Source: Bacillota bacterium (GTDB taxonomy: Bacteria > Bacillota > Clostridia > Christensenellales > Aristaeellaceae). Taken from it: a DNA stretch of 64,000 nt. Of this stretch, positions 43,644 through 52,555 are shown piece by piece; position 1 is the first letter of the stretch; each line of letters opens with the position of its first letter. The notes under the pieces are model-generated. The model worked only from the letters and a program-made list of their open reading frames with translations, was not told the origin of the DNA and searched no databases. The DNA is taken from the NCBI GenBank assembly GCA_023415715.1, contig JAEZJP010000263.1:4497-68496 (forward strand). The letters are read 5' to 3'. The position numbers and the translations under genes are program-made.

Positions 43644-44465
43644 TCAGGCGAGGCCAAAGATGTTCAAATGTTCCAATACCGCCTCAGCCGTGGCTTCCGT
43701 CATCCTTCGGCTGACATCGAATATGTTTTTCTCCTGAGCCGCGTGAGCCGCCAACGCGGATGCCTGGAAGCAGGCGGTGGCAATATTGATCTTGCGCACG
43801 CCAAGGCGTATTGCATGGCGGAAATCTTCAGGAGTGATGCCTGTGCCGCCGTGCAGAACCAAAGGAACCTGGGTATTTCCGGAGATTTGCTCCAGAATAT
43901 CAAAGCGCAGCTGCGGGGCGGCTGTGTACACGCCGTGGGCGTTGCCGATGCCCACTGCCAGGGCGTCGACGCCAGTTTCTTTGATAAAGCGCAGCGCTTC
44001 ATTAGGGTCGGCGTAGGCGATGGGGGCATCTTCCCCGCTTTCCGTGCGGCCCACCCGGCCGATTTCAGCCTCCACATGAACGCCCTGCCCGTGGGCCAAG
44101 GAAACGAATTTTTTTGTTTCCCTGATATTTTCCTCAAGGGGCAAGTGAGAGCCGTCAAACATGACCGATGTAAAGCCAAGATCAATGGCATCCCGGATGC
44201 ATTCCAAGGTTAAGCCATGATCCAGATGTACCGCCACATCCACCTTCGCATTTCTTGCCGCCGCCAGCATGGCCGGGCCGATCAGATAAAGGGGCGATGT
44301 ATTCAGCCTGGCTTCTGCAATCTGCAGGATTACAGGCGTATTTGTCTTTTCCGCCGCCAGGATCACCCCCTGGATCATTTCCAGATTGGCAACACTGAAG
44401 GCGCCAACTGCCCGGCCATCTTTTGCAGCCTTTTCAAGCAGGGGGCGCATATGTGTAAGCGACAA
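43644..44465 (-). CDS. iolJ: class II 6-phospho-5-dehydro-2-deoxygluconate aldolase
   Basis: A 273-residue zinc aldolase that splits the phosphorylated keto-acid into dihydroxyacetone phosphate and malonate semialdehyde. The start is TTG at 44465 with GGAGG seven bases before. Zinc ligands are visible in VHLDHGLTLE, VEAEIGRVG, GIGNAHGVY and LHGGTGI. By sequence alone fructose- or tagatose-bisphosphate aldolase is possible; the operon context makes IolJ the best call. Confidence 0.9.
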   Translation of the reverse strand: MSLTHMRPLLEKAAKDGRAVGAFSVANLEMIQGVILAAEKTNTPVILQIAEARLNTSPLYLIGPAMLAAARNAKVDVAVHLDHGLTLECIRDAIDLGFTSVMFDGSHLPLEENIRETKKFVSLAHGQGVHVEAEIGRVGRTESGEDAPIAYADPNEALRFIKETGVDALAVGIGNAHGVYTAAPQLRFDILEQISGNTQVPLVLHGGTGITPEDFRHAIRLGVRKINIATACFQASALAAHAAQEKNIFDVSRRMTEATAEAVLEHLNIFGLA

Positions 44466-44479
44466 AGGGCCACCTCCAT

Positions 44480-45241
44480 CTATTTTTCTGTGAGAATCAG
44501 TTTTGCTCCGGCATCATGAAGGGCCTTTACATAATCTTCGGGGGGCATGGCTTCGGTGATGACGCCGGTAAAACCGCTTAACTGAGCATAGGTCATAAGC
44601 GCTGTTTCCCCAAATTTGTGGCTGTCCAAAAGAAGATAGGTTTTTGCGCTGCGCTCCATAGCTGTGATTTTCAGCTCGTATTCCAGGGGCGAGGAATTCG
44701 TAACGCCACCTGAAAGGGAAAGCCCCGTGGCAGCCATGAACGCCGTTTTAATGTTGTAGGCTTTTAAAAAGCGAACCGTTTCAAGACCGGTAAAGGAACT
44801 GGTCTTGCGGTGAAGCTGGCCCGGCAGGCTGATGATGGTGAGGTTCGGGTAGGGCATGGCGGCCATGATGGCGTGCAGGCTGTGAGTGATGATGGTGATA
44901 TTCTGCTTGTTTGAAAGATTCTGCACCACGTTAAGTGTGGTGGTGCCTGAATCCAGAAAGATGGTGTCGCCATCCTCCACAAGCTCGGCGGCCTTAAGGC
45001 CGATGAGCATTTTGGCTTCCTGGTGCTTGATGGTGCGCACGTCAAAAGGTGTCAATTGCTCCGCCTTGCGGGCGCAGACGCCACCGTACACCTTTTCAGC
45101 AATGCCTTTTTTGATAAGCAGCGCCACATCCCGGCGCACGGTATTCATGGAGGTGTCAAAATGAGATTGCAGTTCCTCCATTGTCACCGATTCCTTTTGG
45201 ATGATGTACCGTTCCATTTGCTCAAGGCGTGTATTTCTCAA
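44480..45241 (-). CDS. iolR: DeoR-family regulator of the inositol operon
   Basis: A 253-residue DeoR-type repressor. The start is TTG 45241, with AAAGGAG ten bases upstream. The N-terminal helix-turn-helix is MEELQSHFDTSMNTVRRDV, and the C-terminal sugar-phosphate sensor has the DeoRC motif DGDTIFLDSGTTTLNVV. As first gene of the operon it probably represses its own promoter and responds to an inositol-pathway phosphate such as the IolC product, as known for Bacillus IolR; the symbol rests on context. Confidence 0.88.
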   Translation of the reverse strand: MRNTRLEQMERYIIQKESVTMEELQSHFDTSMNTVRRDVALLIKKGIAEKVYGGVCARKAEQLTPFDVRTIKHQEAKMLIGLKAAELVEDGDTIFLDSGTTTLNVVQNLSNKQNITIITHSLHAIMAAMPYPNLTIISLPGQLHRKTSSFTGLETVRFLKAYNIKTAFMAATGLSLSGGVTNSSPLEYELKITAMERSAKTYLLLDSHKFGETALMTYAQLSGFTGVITEAMPPEDYVKALHDAGAKLILTEK

Positions 45242-45274
45242 AGGAACAAATCTCCTTTATCATCTTCTGCATGC

Positions 45275-45303
45275 ATTATAGGCCAAAATGCAGTGCTTGT
45301 AAA
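45275..45303 (-). promoter_or_regulatory. promoter of the inositol operon
   Basis: On the minus strand TTTACA (45298-45303) and a perfect TATAAT (45275-45280) are separated by 17 bases, 34 bases before the iolR start. The region ATGATCATGTCATGATGAT just upstream (45306-45330) contains short ATGATCAT/ATCATGA repeats that could be IolR sites. Confidence 0.8.
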
Positions 45304-45364
45304 GGCATGATTGATCATGTCATGATGATTTGTTGGATATGTTTTGCGTAATATGGAATTTGGA

Positions 45365-45392
45365 TTGAGAAACTTTCTTTCCGGGCTATAAA
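45365..45392 (+). promoter_or_regulatory. possible promoter of the ABC/MoxR/VWA operon
   Basis: TTGAGA (45365-45370) and TATAAA (45387-45392) are 16 bases apart, about 105 bases before the first start codon and divergent from the inositol promoter. Confidence 0.5.
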
Positions 45393-45498
45393 AAGTAAAG
45401 AGGATGGATGGTATTCCCAACCCCTTTCGTTCTTTATACAGTAGGCTATGCAGTATCAGCGTATGGCAGGCGTGTTGTTTAGGAAGGAGCGAGAAAGT

Positions 45499-48102
45499 TT
45501 GCACAAGAAAAGGGTCTTGTTTTCGGTGGCATGTGCGTTTTTGATCCTGTTTTCCATGACCGCACTGGGGGAAAAATTACCGCAGCCGACGGCCTCTGCA
45601 ACGAAAGAGCCGGCGGCGGTAACGAACCCCGACATAACCCTTCAGGCTGAGCTTGGTTATTTCGGCTCTGTCACCTACATGCGGGATATACCGTTTACCG
45701 TAACGGTGGAAAACAGGGGCCCGGATATAGAGGGAACCATAGCTGTGGACATTAACAGGAACGACCGGTATTATGACCGGTACGAGTATCCTATTTCCCT
45801 GGCATCCGGTGCGAAAAAGCGTATCGTACTGCCTGTGAACCTGAAAATGACACAGACAAGTTACGCGATCGAGCTTACCTCGGGCGGTAATGTACTGGCT
45901 TCCGTCGTGAAGAAGCCGGACAGGGTCATAAGGCCTGAGGCGGTGCTCATCGGCGTGCTTTCGCCCGACCCTCAATCCCTTGCCTATATGAACCTGGATT
46001 CTTTAAGCCGCATCTGGGCGGACCGGTATGAGGCATGGCAGCTGGTGGCGCTGGACGCGGACCATTTTCCTGATAACGATTCGCTGATGAACTCCTTCAT
46101 GATTCTGGTGGTGGACGGTTTCGACGTGTCCACCCTCTCTGCTGCGCAGCTTGAGGCACTGGACAGGTGGATTCAAGGCGGAGGCATCGTTATGGTGGGC
46201 GGCGGCGCCCAGGCTGCTTCCGATTATCCCTACTTTTCCAAGTATACATCCTTGAGCGCCGGCAGCATTTCGGAGGCGGAAGATATCACTCCCGCGCTGA
46301 CAAAGTACTTTGCGTTTGGGAGCGATAAACCACTGAACCAGCCTGTGCAGCTCAATGAGGTAAGCACGTCTTCCGCACCGCTGGTATCATCCGGTTCCCG
46401 ACCGCTGATTTATTTGAACCAGGCCGGGAGCGGCCTTATATACACCACAACATTTGAACTGGGCGCCAAGCCTCTTTCAGGCTGGTCAGGCATGAGCGTG
46501 CTATGGCCCCGGGTGTTGATAAACAGCGCGAACAACCAGTACGTTTCCTTGTACGGCCGTATTTTCGGCAAGCTGTACGGCGGGTCGTATAACTCCTACC
46601 TTCTTAACGATGTGCCGATCAAAAGCACCGGCAGCACGCTGCCAGTGGTCATTTTCCTTGCAGCATACCTTCTCCTTTTCGGAGTGGGCAGCTATTTCCT
46701 GCTCAAACGCCTGGACAAGCGGGAATGGATGTGGCTGACCGTACCGGTGCTAGCCTTCATCTGTATGGCTGTGCTGTACTTTATGAGCCAAAGCCTGCCC
46801 TTCAACAAGCCGGCCGTGGCATCCTTTACAAGCATCCGCATGAACCCGCAGGGAGAAACGCAGGTGACCTCCATAGCGGATTTGGCCAGCCCGGATACGG
46901 GAGAAGTGTTGGTCAAGGGCGAGGACGGCATACAATTGACGCCTATCGATGAGAGCACCTACTTTTACGATGACCCGCTTGCGGAGAAGACTCCCAAGCA
47001 GCAATTGTACCGTGTGGTATACGGGGATGCGCCGGCTGTGGGCTATCCTGCGGGTGCACCATGGAAGTTAAGATTCATGTCCCTGTCCGGCGACCTGCCC
47101 ACCGCAAACAAACTGACGGGGCGGCTTTGGATGCAGGAGGACGGCATGCACGGGGAGATCGTCAACGATACGCCCTATATCTTCAAGGGCGGCCTGGTCA
47201 TTACAAACCTCGGCTTTGCCCGCGTAAGCGAGCTGAAGCCGGGCGCCGCGGGCCAGATAACGCTGCTGAAGCCCAAAGAGGAAAGCAAGAGCAATATGCT
47301 GGCGGGCTCCTCCAGCATCTATGAGACACCGATACAGGAAGGGGTCATGATTTCCTCTAGCATCCTGCGCCCCAACGATATGGACCTGTATCCCTTCATA
47401 CGGGCGGCCATCTATCCGGAGGAGCAGACCGGCAACCCGAACAACTCCACCTTCCGCAGCACACTTAACCGGGATGAGCTGGCCTTGCGTACTTTCAAAG
47501 AGAATGCCATCCAGCAGGTGATCAATATGAATCCTACCGGGTCGGCCTCGTGGGTGAGCCCCTTCCATTTTGTGGCCTTCCAGGATGAGATCGGGCAAGC
47601 CAAGCTGTTTTTAAATGGCCAGGAGGTTACAAAGCACGGGCATCAGGCGGTGGTGGATGTGCTGCTCACCTATGAGCCTATAGGCCCAACTGGAGTGGTC
47701 TATTACCCCATTGGCACGCTGCCCGCATACCCGGTTACGATGAATGCGGACGGCAGCTTTTCAGAACCAGAAAACAAGGCGGCCGACCCGTACATGTCGT
47801 ATCAGCTTGCGACCCAGCCAATGTTCTGCTTTACAATGCCGGATATTGCAAAGTTCTCCGTCGATTCGCTGAGCATACTGGCAACCTCGTATGATACGGT
47901 GCCGACGATGCAGATATTCAACCAGCAGACCCAAATGTGGGAGGAGCAGAGCACGCTGTATGTGAAGTTTACCGAAAAGCAGATCCTTCCCTTTATCAGT
48001 ACGGAGGGAAGAGTATATTTAAGGTTCATGCCCGGAACAAGCTCGCGGGATTACGACAGCGTTTTGGTTCCCTCCATCTCGCTGGAAGGGAGGCTCAAGT
48101 AA
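45499..48102 (+). CDS. large exported membrane protein of unknown function
   Basis: An 867-residue protein. I place the start at TTG 45499 because AGGAAGGAGC lies just before it and the frame then opens with a signal peptide (HKKRVLFSVACAFLILFSMTA); an ATG at 45448 also exists. Residues about 40-380 are extracytoplasmic: a beta-sandwich like those of CARDB or DUF11 proteins (FTVTVENRGPDIEGTIAVD), then a GATase-like segment (MILVVDGFDVSTLSAAQLE, then GGGIVMVGGGA). Two helices (about 376-425) are separated by only KRLDKREW, placing the second large region outside as well. It starts an eight-gene operon, and its stop overlaps the ABC ATPase start. I recognise no named family. Confidence 0.8.
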   Translation: MHKKRVLFSVACAFLILFSMTALGEKLPQPTASATKEPAAVTNPDITLQAELGYFGSVTYMRDIPFTVTVENRGPDIEGTIAVDINRNDRYYDRYEYPISLASGAKKRIVLPVNLKMTQTSYAIELTSGGNVLASVVKKPDRVIRPEAVLIGVLSPDPQSLAYMNLDSLSRIWADRYEAWQLVALDADHFPDNDSLMNSFMILVVDGFDVSTLSAAQLEALDRWIQGGGIVMVGGGAQAASDYPYFSKYTSLSAGSISEAEDITPALTKYFAFGSDKPLNQPVQLNEVSTSSAPLVSSGSRPLIYLNQAGSGLIYTTTFELGAKPLSGWSGMSVLWPRVLINSANNQYVSLYGRIFGKLYGGSYNSYLLNDVPIKSTGSTLPVVIFLAAYLLLFGVGSYFLLKRLDKREWMWLTVPVLAFICMAVLYFMSQSLPFNKPAVASFTSIRMNPQGETQVTSIADLASPDTGEVLVKGEDGIQLTPIDESTYFYDDPLAEKTPKQQLYRVVYGDAPAVGYPAGAPWKLRFMSLSGDLPTANKLTGRLWMQEDGMHGEIVNDTPYIFKGGLVITNLGFARVSELKPGAAGQITLLKPKEESKSNMLAGSSSIYETPIQEGVMISSSILRPNDMDLYPFIRAAIYPEEQTGNPNNSTFRSTLNRDELALRTFKENAIQQVINMNPTGSASWVSPFHFVAFQDEIGQAKLFLNGQEVTKHGHQAVVDVLLTYEPIGPTGVVYYPIGTLPAYPVTMNADGSFSEPENKAADPYMSYQLATQPMFCFTMPDIAKFSVDSLSILATSYDTVPTMQIFNQQTQMWEEQSTLYVKFTEKQILPFISTEGRVYLRFMPGTSSRDYDSVLVPSISLEGRLK

Positions 48103-49037
48103 TGCTGGTAACGGAGAATCTGACAAGGAAATACGGAAGTTTTACCGCTCTTGACAGTCTGAACCTTACGATCAGCGACGGGGAGCTGCACGGGTTTGTA
48201 GGCCCCAACGGCGCCGGCAAGACCACCACTATGCGGATCCTTGCCACACTGCTGCCTGCCACATCGGGGAAAGCCTATGTGGATGGAGTGGAGGTATCCA
48301 GGGACGGGAAAATAATCCGGCGCATGGTCGGGTACATGCCGGATTTCTTCGGTGTGTATGACGGGCTCAAAACCTGGGAGTACCTGGACTTTTATGCCAG
48401 ATGCTACTCATTGAGCCACAAAGAACGGGCTAAGATGGTGGACCGGCTGTTGGAGATCGTGCGGCTCTCAGACAAGAAGAACGCCTATATCGACGTTCTT
48501 TCCAGGGGCATGAAGCAGCGGCTGTGCCTGGCCAGAAGCCTGATCCATGATCCCAGGCTGCTCATACTGGATGAGCCGGCCTCCGGCATGGACCCCAGAG
48601 CCCGGGCAGAGATGAAGGATATTCTGCGAACACTTCGGAACATGGGCAAGACGATACTGATTTCCTCCCACATCCTGCCGGAGCTTTCTGAAATGTGCGA
48701 TTCCCTGACCATTATCGACCACGGGAAGCTGGTATTCTCCGGGCCGGTCACTGAATTGGCCAAAAAGATGCGCGGGCAGGCGCCGCTGGATATACAGCTT
48801 ATCCAGGAAACCACTGGGGAGCAGATGGCGGACGTTATTGATCTGTTGAAGGAATTCCCGGGTGTAACGGGTATCCTGCAGCCGGAAGAGCATCTTTTGC
48901 GGGTGGATTTTGAAGGTGGATCCCGGGAAACGGCGGCGCTTTTGCAGGCGGTTATGCAAAAAGGAACACCGGTCGTAGACTTTCACCGTGCGCCCATTAA
49001 TCTGGAAAAGGTATTCATGGAGGTGACGCAGGAATGA
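48102..49037 (+). CDS. ABC-2 exporter ATPase
   Basis: A 311-residue ATPase starting at ATG 48102, which shares one base with the previous stop (TAATG). Walker A is GPNGAGKTT, the signature is LSRGMKQRLCLARSL, Walker B is LLILDEPASGMDP, and the switch His is in ISSHILPELSEM. The C-terminal extension resembles those of GldA/NatA/CcmA-type exporters. It pairs with the downstream permease (ATGA overlap). Confidence 0.94.
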   Translation: MLVTENLTRKYGSFTALDSLNLTISDGELHGFVGPNGAGKTTTMRILATLLPATSGKAYVDGVEVSRDGKIIRRMVGYMPDFFGVYDGLKTWEYLDFYARCYSLSHKERAKMVDRLLEIVRLSDKKNAYIDVLSRGMKQRLCLARSLIHDPRLLILDEPASGMDPRARAEMKDILRTLRNMGKTILISSHILPELSEMCDSLTIIDHGKLVFSGPVTELAKKMRGQAPLDIQLIQETTGEQMADVIDLLKEFPGVTGILQPEEHLLRVDFEGGSRETAALLQAVMQKGTPVVDFHRAPINLEKVFMEVTQE

Positions 49038-49966
49038 TCAACCCGATACTCGCATCCAGCGCCCGCAGGCGCATGCGCTCCTGGCGTACCGTGATCATCC
49101 TGACGCTGTATGGCGCATTGATGTTTGCTTTTGCCATTACAAGCTCCTTTTCCGTGCTGGGAAGGCAGACCATGACCATCGGCAGCATGCGGGTTGGCAT
49201 TGACAATTACATTTACTCGGTGGCGCTGCAATTCGTGCTGCTCCTTCTGGTGGCGCCAGGCATGACGGCTGGCAGTATTGCCGGAGAGCGGGAACGCCAG
49301 ACGCTGGACCTGATCCTGGTGACCCAAACCGGGGCATTGCGCATCGCATTAGGCAAGCTGATGGAAAGCTTCGGCTTTCTGGTGCTGGTGCTTTTGTCCT
49401 CCCTGCCCATGCTGTCAGTAGTGCTTTTGTTTGGGGGAATCAGCTTTGCCCAGGTACTGACCGTGCTTTTGTTCATGATCGTATCGGCGCTGGGCGCGTT
49501 GAGCGTGGGCCTGTTTGCCTCGGCACTGTTCAAACGTACGGCGGCGGCCACGGTGGTAGCGTATCTTGCGGTTTTCGCTATAGGTATCGGCACGCTGGTT
49601 CCCACTCTCATGAACAACGATGCAGTCTTTAAGTACATCAACAATCCGGATATGGTGGCTTCCCTGGATACCAAGACGCTGCTTTCCTCCATACCTGCCA
49701 TATTGTTTACCAACCCCGGTGTAGGTCTTTTGTCGCTGATGGCGGACCAGACGGGGCTGCTGGAACGTACCTTTCAAGTGATCCCTTCGGGTTACGCTTA
49801 CTATCAGCTTTTTGACAAGGTGGATTTCGCGTTGATCGCGTGGATCAACATGGGAGCCATGCTTGCCCTCTCGATGATTTTGACATTCCTTTCCGCGCTG
49901 CTGATCCGCCCGCGTATTGGCCGTGTCCGCGCTCGGCGGAAGGTTATAAAGGAGCTGGCTGCATGA
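49034..49966 (+). CDS. ABC-2 type permease
   Basis: A 310-residue membrane protein with six predicted helices in the ABC-2 pattern: one near residues 18-40, an extracytoplasmic loop, then AGMTAGSIAGERERQTLDLIL, the conserved cytoplasmic coupling motif, and four more helices. The C-terminal tail is strongly basic (RPRIGRVRARRKVIKE). With the ATPase it should form an exporter. Its stop overlaps the next gene by ATGA. Confidence 0.9.
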   Translation: MINPILASSARRRMRSWRTVIILTLYGALMFAFAITSSFSVLGRQTMTIGSMRVGIDNYIYSVALQFVLLLLVAPGMTAGSIAGERERQTLDLILVTQTGALRIALGKLMESFGFLVLVLLSSLPMLSVVLLFGGISFAQVLTVLLFMIVSALGALSVGLFASALFKRTAAATVVAYLAVFAIGIGTLVPTLMNNDAVFKYINNPDMVASLDTKTLLSSIPAILFTNPGVGLLSLMADQTGLLERTFQVIPSGYAYYQLFDKVDFALIAWINMGAMLALSMILTFLSALLIRPRIGRVRARRKVIKELAA

Positions 49967-51528
49967 GGGAAAAGACCCATCCCGTCATCAATAGGGCTTT
50001 GCGGCACGTTCGGCGCAGGGTGCGTTTCAAAAACGCCGTCCGGTACGGAAGTATCGGTGTGTTTTTTGCGAGCTTTGGCTGCGCCGTCCTTGCGGCCGTG
50101 TCGTATTTCCTGCCCATTCCACGTTTGTCTCTGTGGATGGGGGCGGTGGGCCTGGGCCTGCTCATACTGGCAGTTTTCTCCGGGCTGCTTAAGCCGGTTT
50201 CTTCTGATATGGCGGCCCGGCAGGCGGATGCGGGCGGTCTGAAGGAGCGTGTGCTGACCGCCCTTACACTGTTTGATGATACGCCCATGGCACTGCTCCA
50301 GCGGGAGGATGCAGTCCGGCATCTGAATGCGCTGCCAATAAAAACCGCAGTCCCGCTGAAAGTAAGCGGCCGTCCGCTGCTTTTGGCAGCAGCGGTTTCC
50401 CTTTTGGCAGCAGCTGCGCTGATCTTCATTCCCAACCCGCAAAACGGTGTGCTGGCAATGCGGGAAGCCTTTCAAAAGGCCATGACGGAGCAGGCAAAGA
50501 CTGTGGAAGAAGAGGCTGGGAAGCTGGAGGAGTCTGAATTTAACAAAGAGGAACTGAACGAGCTGCGGAAGCTGATGGGGGACTTAGCCAGGGAACTGCG
50601 CAATGCCACGGAGCCGCAGGAATCGTATCTGGCCATGGACAAGGCGCAGCAGGAACTTGACGAACTAAAAAAGCAAGCGTCGGACAAGGCAAGAGCGGAT
50701 GCCGCTCAGGCGTTTACCCAGAGCGGCTTGAATGATTTATCCGATGCGCTGACAAAGAGCGATGCGGAGGCTGCGTCAAAAGCTGTCGGGCAGCTTGCAA
50801 AATCAGCGGCTCAGGCGCAATCAAACTCCGCCTCAATGCAAAGGGCCGCAGAAGCCCTGCCGGATGGCGCGCTGAAGGAGGCGGCATTCCAAACCGCCCA
50901 GGCTATGGCTACCGGGAATATGCAAAACCTGAACGCAGCGCTTAGCGCGTTGGATTCTGCCATGTCAAGCACCTGTTCCGGTCAGGCACCTGGAAACTCT
51001 GCAAATTTGGGGAATGTAAGCTCCCTTCTTTCGCAGCTTCGCTCGGGTACGCTTTCCGCCTCACAAGGCTCCGGCCAGGCAGCGGGAGCGGGCCAGGGTG
51101 CAGGCACAGGCACGGGCACAGGCACGGGCTCAGGCACAGGCAGCGGTCAGGGGCAGCAAGGAAGCGCCGGCGCGGGAGCCGGCAAAGGCAGCACCAATCT
51201 GGACGGGGGGATCACCAAGGCCGGCGTAAGTTCCCAGGGGGAAGGCACGAACCCGTCCGGATACAAACTTGGGCAATATGAAACCATCTATGATCCCACC
51301 AGGCTTGAAGGTGCAGACGATGTGCATGGCGCCACAGGAACCTTGGGCGAGGGCGAATCCCAGCAGGTTCAAATGGGTCCGGGCTTGGGGGACGCGTCCG
51401 GCCAGGTGCCGTATCACCAGGTCATATTCGATTATCAGGAAGCGGCATCCAAGGCCGCCCAGCAGGAAGCGCTGCCCGAGGGCATGCAGCTTTTAGTGGA
51501 CGGATATTTTCAGGCACTGGTGGAGTAA
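49963..51528 (+). CDS. membrane protein with coiled coil and Gly/Ser/Thr linker
   Basis: A 521-residue protein starting at ATG 49963, overlapping the permease stop. Three helices lie in the first 165 residues, then a long charged coiled coil (about residues 170-300) rich in Lys, Glu, Ala and Gln, then a low-complexity Gly/Thr/Ser/Gln stretch (about 360-410) encoded by hexamer repeats, and a conserved-looking C-terminus (QYETIYDPTRLEG, then VPYHQVIFDYQEAA). The layout resembles DUF4175-like proteins found beside MoxR/VWA genes. No enzymatic motif is seen; a scaffold between membrane and surface is possible. Confidence 0.78.
   Translation: MREKTHPVINRALRHVRRRVRFKNAVRYGSIGVFFASFGCAVLAAVSYFLPIPRLSLWMGAVGLGLLILAVFSGLLKPVSSDMAARQADAGGLKERVLTALTLFDDTPMALLQREDAVRHLNALPIKTAVPLKVSGRPLLLAAAVSLLAAAALIFIPNPQNGVLAMREAFQKAMTEQAKTVEEEAGKLEESEFNKEELNELRKLMGDLARELRNATEPQESYLAMDKAQQELDELKKQASDKARADAAQAFTQSGLNDLSDALTKSDAEAASKAVGQLAKSAAQAQSNSASMQRAAEALPDGALKEAAFQTAQAMATGNMQNLNAALSALDSAMSSTCSGQAPGNSANLGNVSSLLSQLRSGTLSASQGSGQAAGAGQGAGTGTGTGTGSGTGSGQGQQGSAGAGAGKGSTNLDGGITKAGVSSQGEGTNPSGYKLGQYETIYDPTRLEGADDVHGATGTLGEGESQQVQMGPGLGDASGQVPYHQVIFDYQEAASKAAQQEALPEGMQLLVDGYFQALVE
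51103..51144 (+). repeat. in-frame hexanucleotide repeat
   Basis: Seven hexamers of the GGCACA / GGCACG type (GGCTCA and GGCAGC as variants) encode alternating Gly-Thr/Ser in the low-complexity linker of the coiled-coil membrane protein. Changes in copy number would lengthen or shorten the linker without shifting the frame. Confidence 0.8.
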
Positions 51529-51549
51529 TAGCATGTAGGAGGGGAAACC

Positions 51550-52542
51550 ATGCCCACAACCATGGAGGCAGGCAAAGAGGAAATATTGTCTTTTCAAACA
51601 ACGGTGGAGCGCATACGGGAGCAAATAGGCCGGGAGATCGTGGGGCAAAAGGATGTTATCGACCATCTGCTTATGGCCCTGGTGACCGGCGGCAATGTTC
51701 TGCTGGAAGGGGTGCCTGGGCTTGGTAAAACGCGGCTTGTCAAGTCGCTCAGCCGTGTGCTGAGCCTGCCCTTCTCCCGCATACAGTTTACGCCGGATTT
51801 GATGCCCGCCGATATTACCGGTACCAACATCATCGTGAAAACAGAGGAAGGCAACAACTTTTCCTTTCAACCGGGGCCTCTCTTTTCCTCCATCGTTCTG
51901 GCGGATGAAATCAACCGTGCCACGCCCAAAACGCAGTCCGCCTTATTGGAGGCCATGCAGGAGCATAGTGTAACCGTGGGCGGCGTCACGCGCAAGCTGC
52001 CCGAGCCGTATTTTGTGCTGGCCACGCAAAACCCCATTGAGCAGGAGGGCACGTACCCGCTGCCGGAGGCGCAGCTGGACCGCTTCCTGTTCAAGCTGCT
52101 GGTGCCCTTCCCCACTTTGGCGGAACTTGGCGGCATCATGGATATGACAGTCACGGCAGAACAAAAAGAGTCGGAGGCTGTAGCCGGCGGCGAGGATATC
52201 CTCCTGTTGCGCAGCGTGGCCAAACAGGTGCCCGTGGCGCGCGCCGTGCAGGAATTTGCGCTGAAACTGGTGCTTGCCACGCACCCGGAGATCAAGGAAA
52301 GCCCGGAACAAAGCCGCAGGTATCTCCGCTTTGGGGCAAGCCCCAGGGCCGGCCAGGCAATGATTAGTACAGCCAGAGTCCGGGCTTTGATGGAGGGGCG
52401 CTACAACGTATCCTTTGAGGATATCCGCGCGGTGGCCCCTGCGTGCCTCCGGCATCGGGTGGCGCTGAACTTTGAGGGCCTGGCGGAAGGCCATACGGTG
52501 GACTATCTATTGCAATCGCTTATGGACAGCCTGAAAACGTGA
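51550..52542 (+). CDS. MoxR-family AAA ATPase
   Basis: A 330-residue AAA+ ATPase with Walker A EGVPGLGKT, Walker B IVLADEINRATPKTQSALLEAM, sensor 1 FVLATQNPIEQEG and a C-terminal lid (ASPRAGQAMI). MoxR proteins are chaperone-like ATPases that work with von Willebrand factor A (VWA) proteins to insert metals or assemble complexes. It is followed directly by DUF58 and VWA genes, the usual partners. GGAGGGG precedes the ATG. Confidence 0.95.
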   Translation: MPTTMEAGKEEILSFQTTVERIREQIGREIVGQKDVIDHLLMALVTGGNVLLEGVPGLGKTRLVKSLSRVLSLPFSRIQFTPDLMPADITGTNIIVKTEEGNNFSFQPGPLFSSIVLADEINRATPKTQSALLEAMQEHSVTVGGVTRKLPEPYFVLATQNPIEQEGTYPLPEAQLDRFLFKLLVPFPTLAELGGIMDMTVTAEQKESEAVAGGEDILLLRSVAKQVPVARAVQEFALKLVLATHPEIKESPEQSRRYLRFGASPRAGQAMISTARVRALMEGRYNVSFEDIRAVAPACLRHRVALNFEGLAEGHTVDYLLQSLMDSLKT

Positions 52543-52555
52543 CAAGGAGCCGCAC

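Noticed and set aside
47937..48101. N-terminal extension of the ABC-2 ATPase
   Set aside because: It overlaps the end of the upstream gene, and the ATPase fold begins right at the ATG 48102 (TAATG junction).
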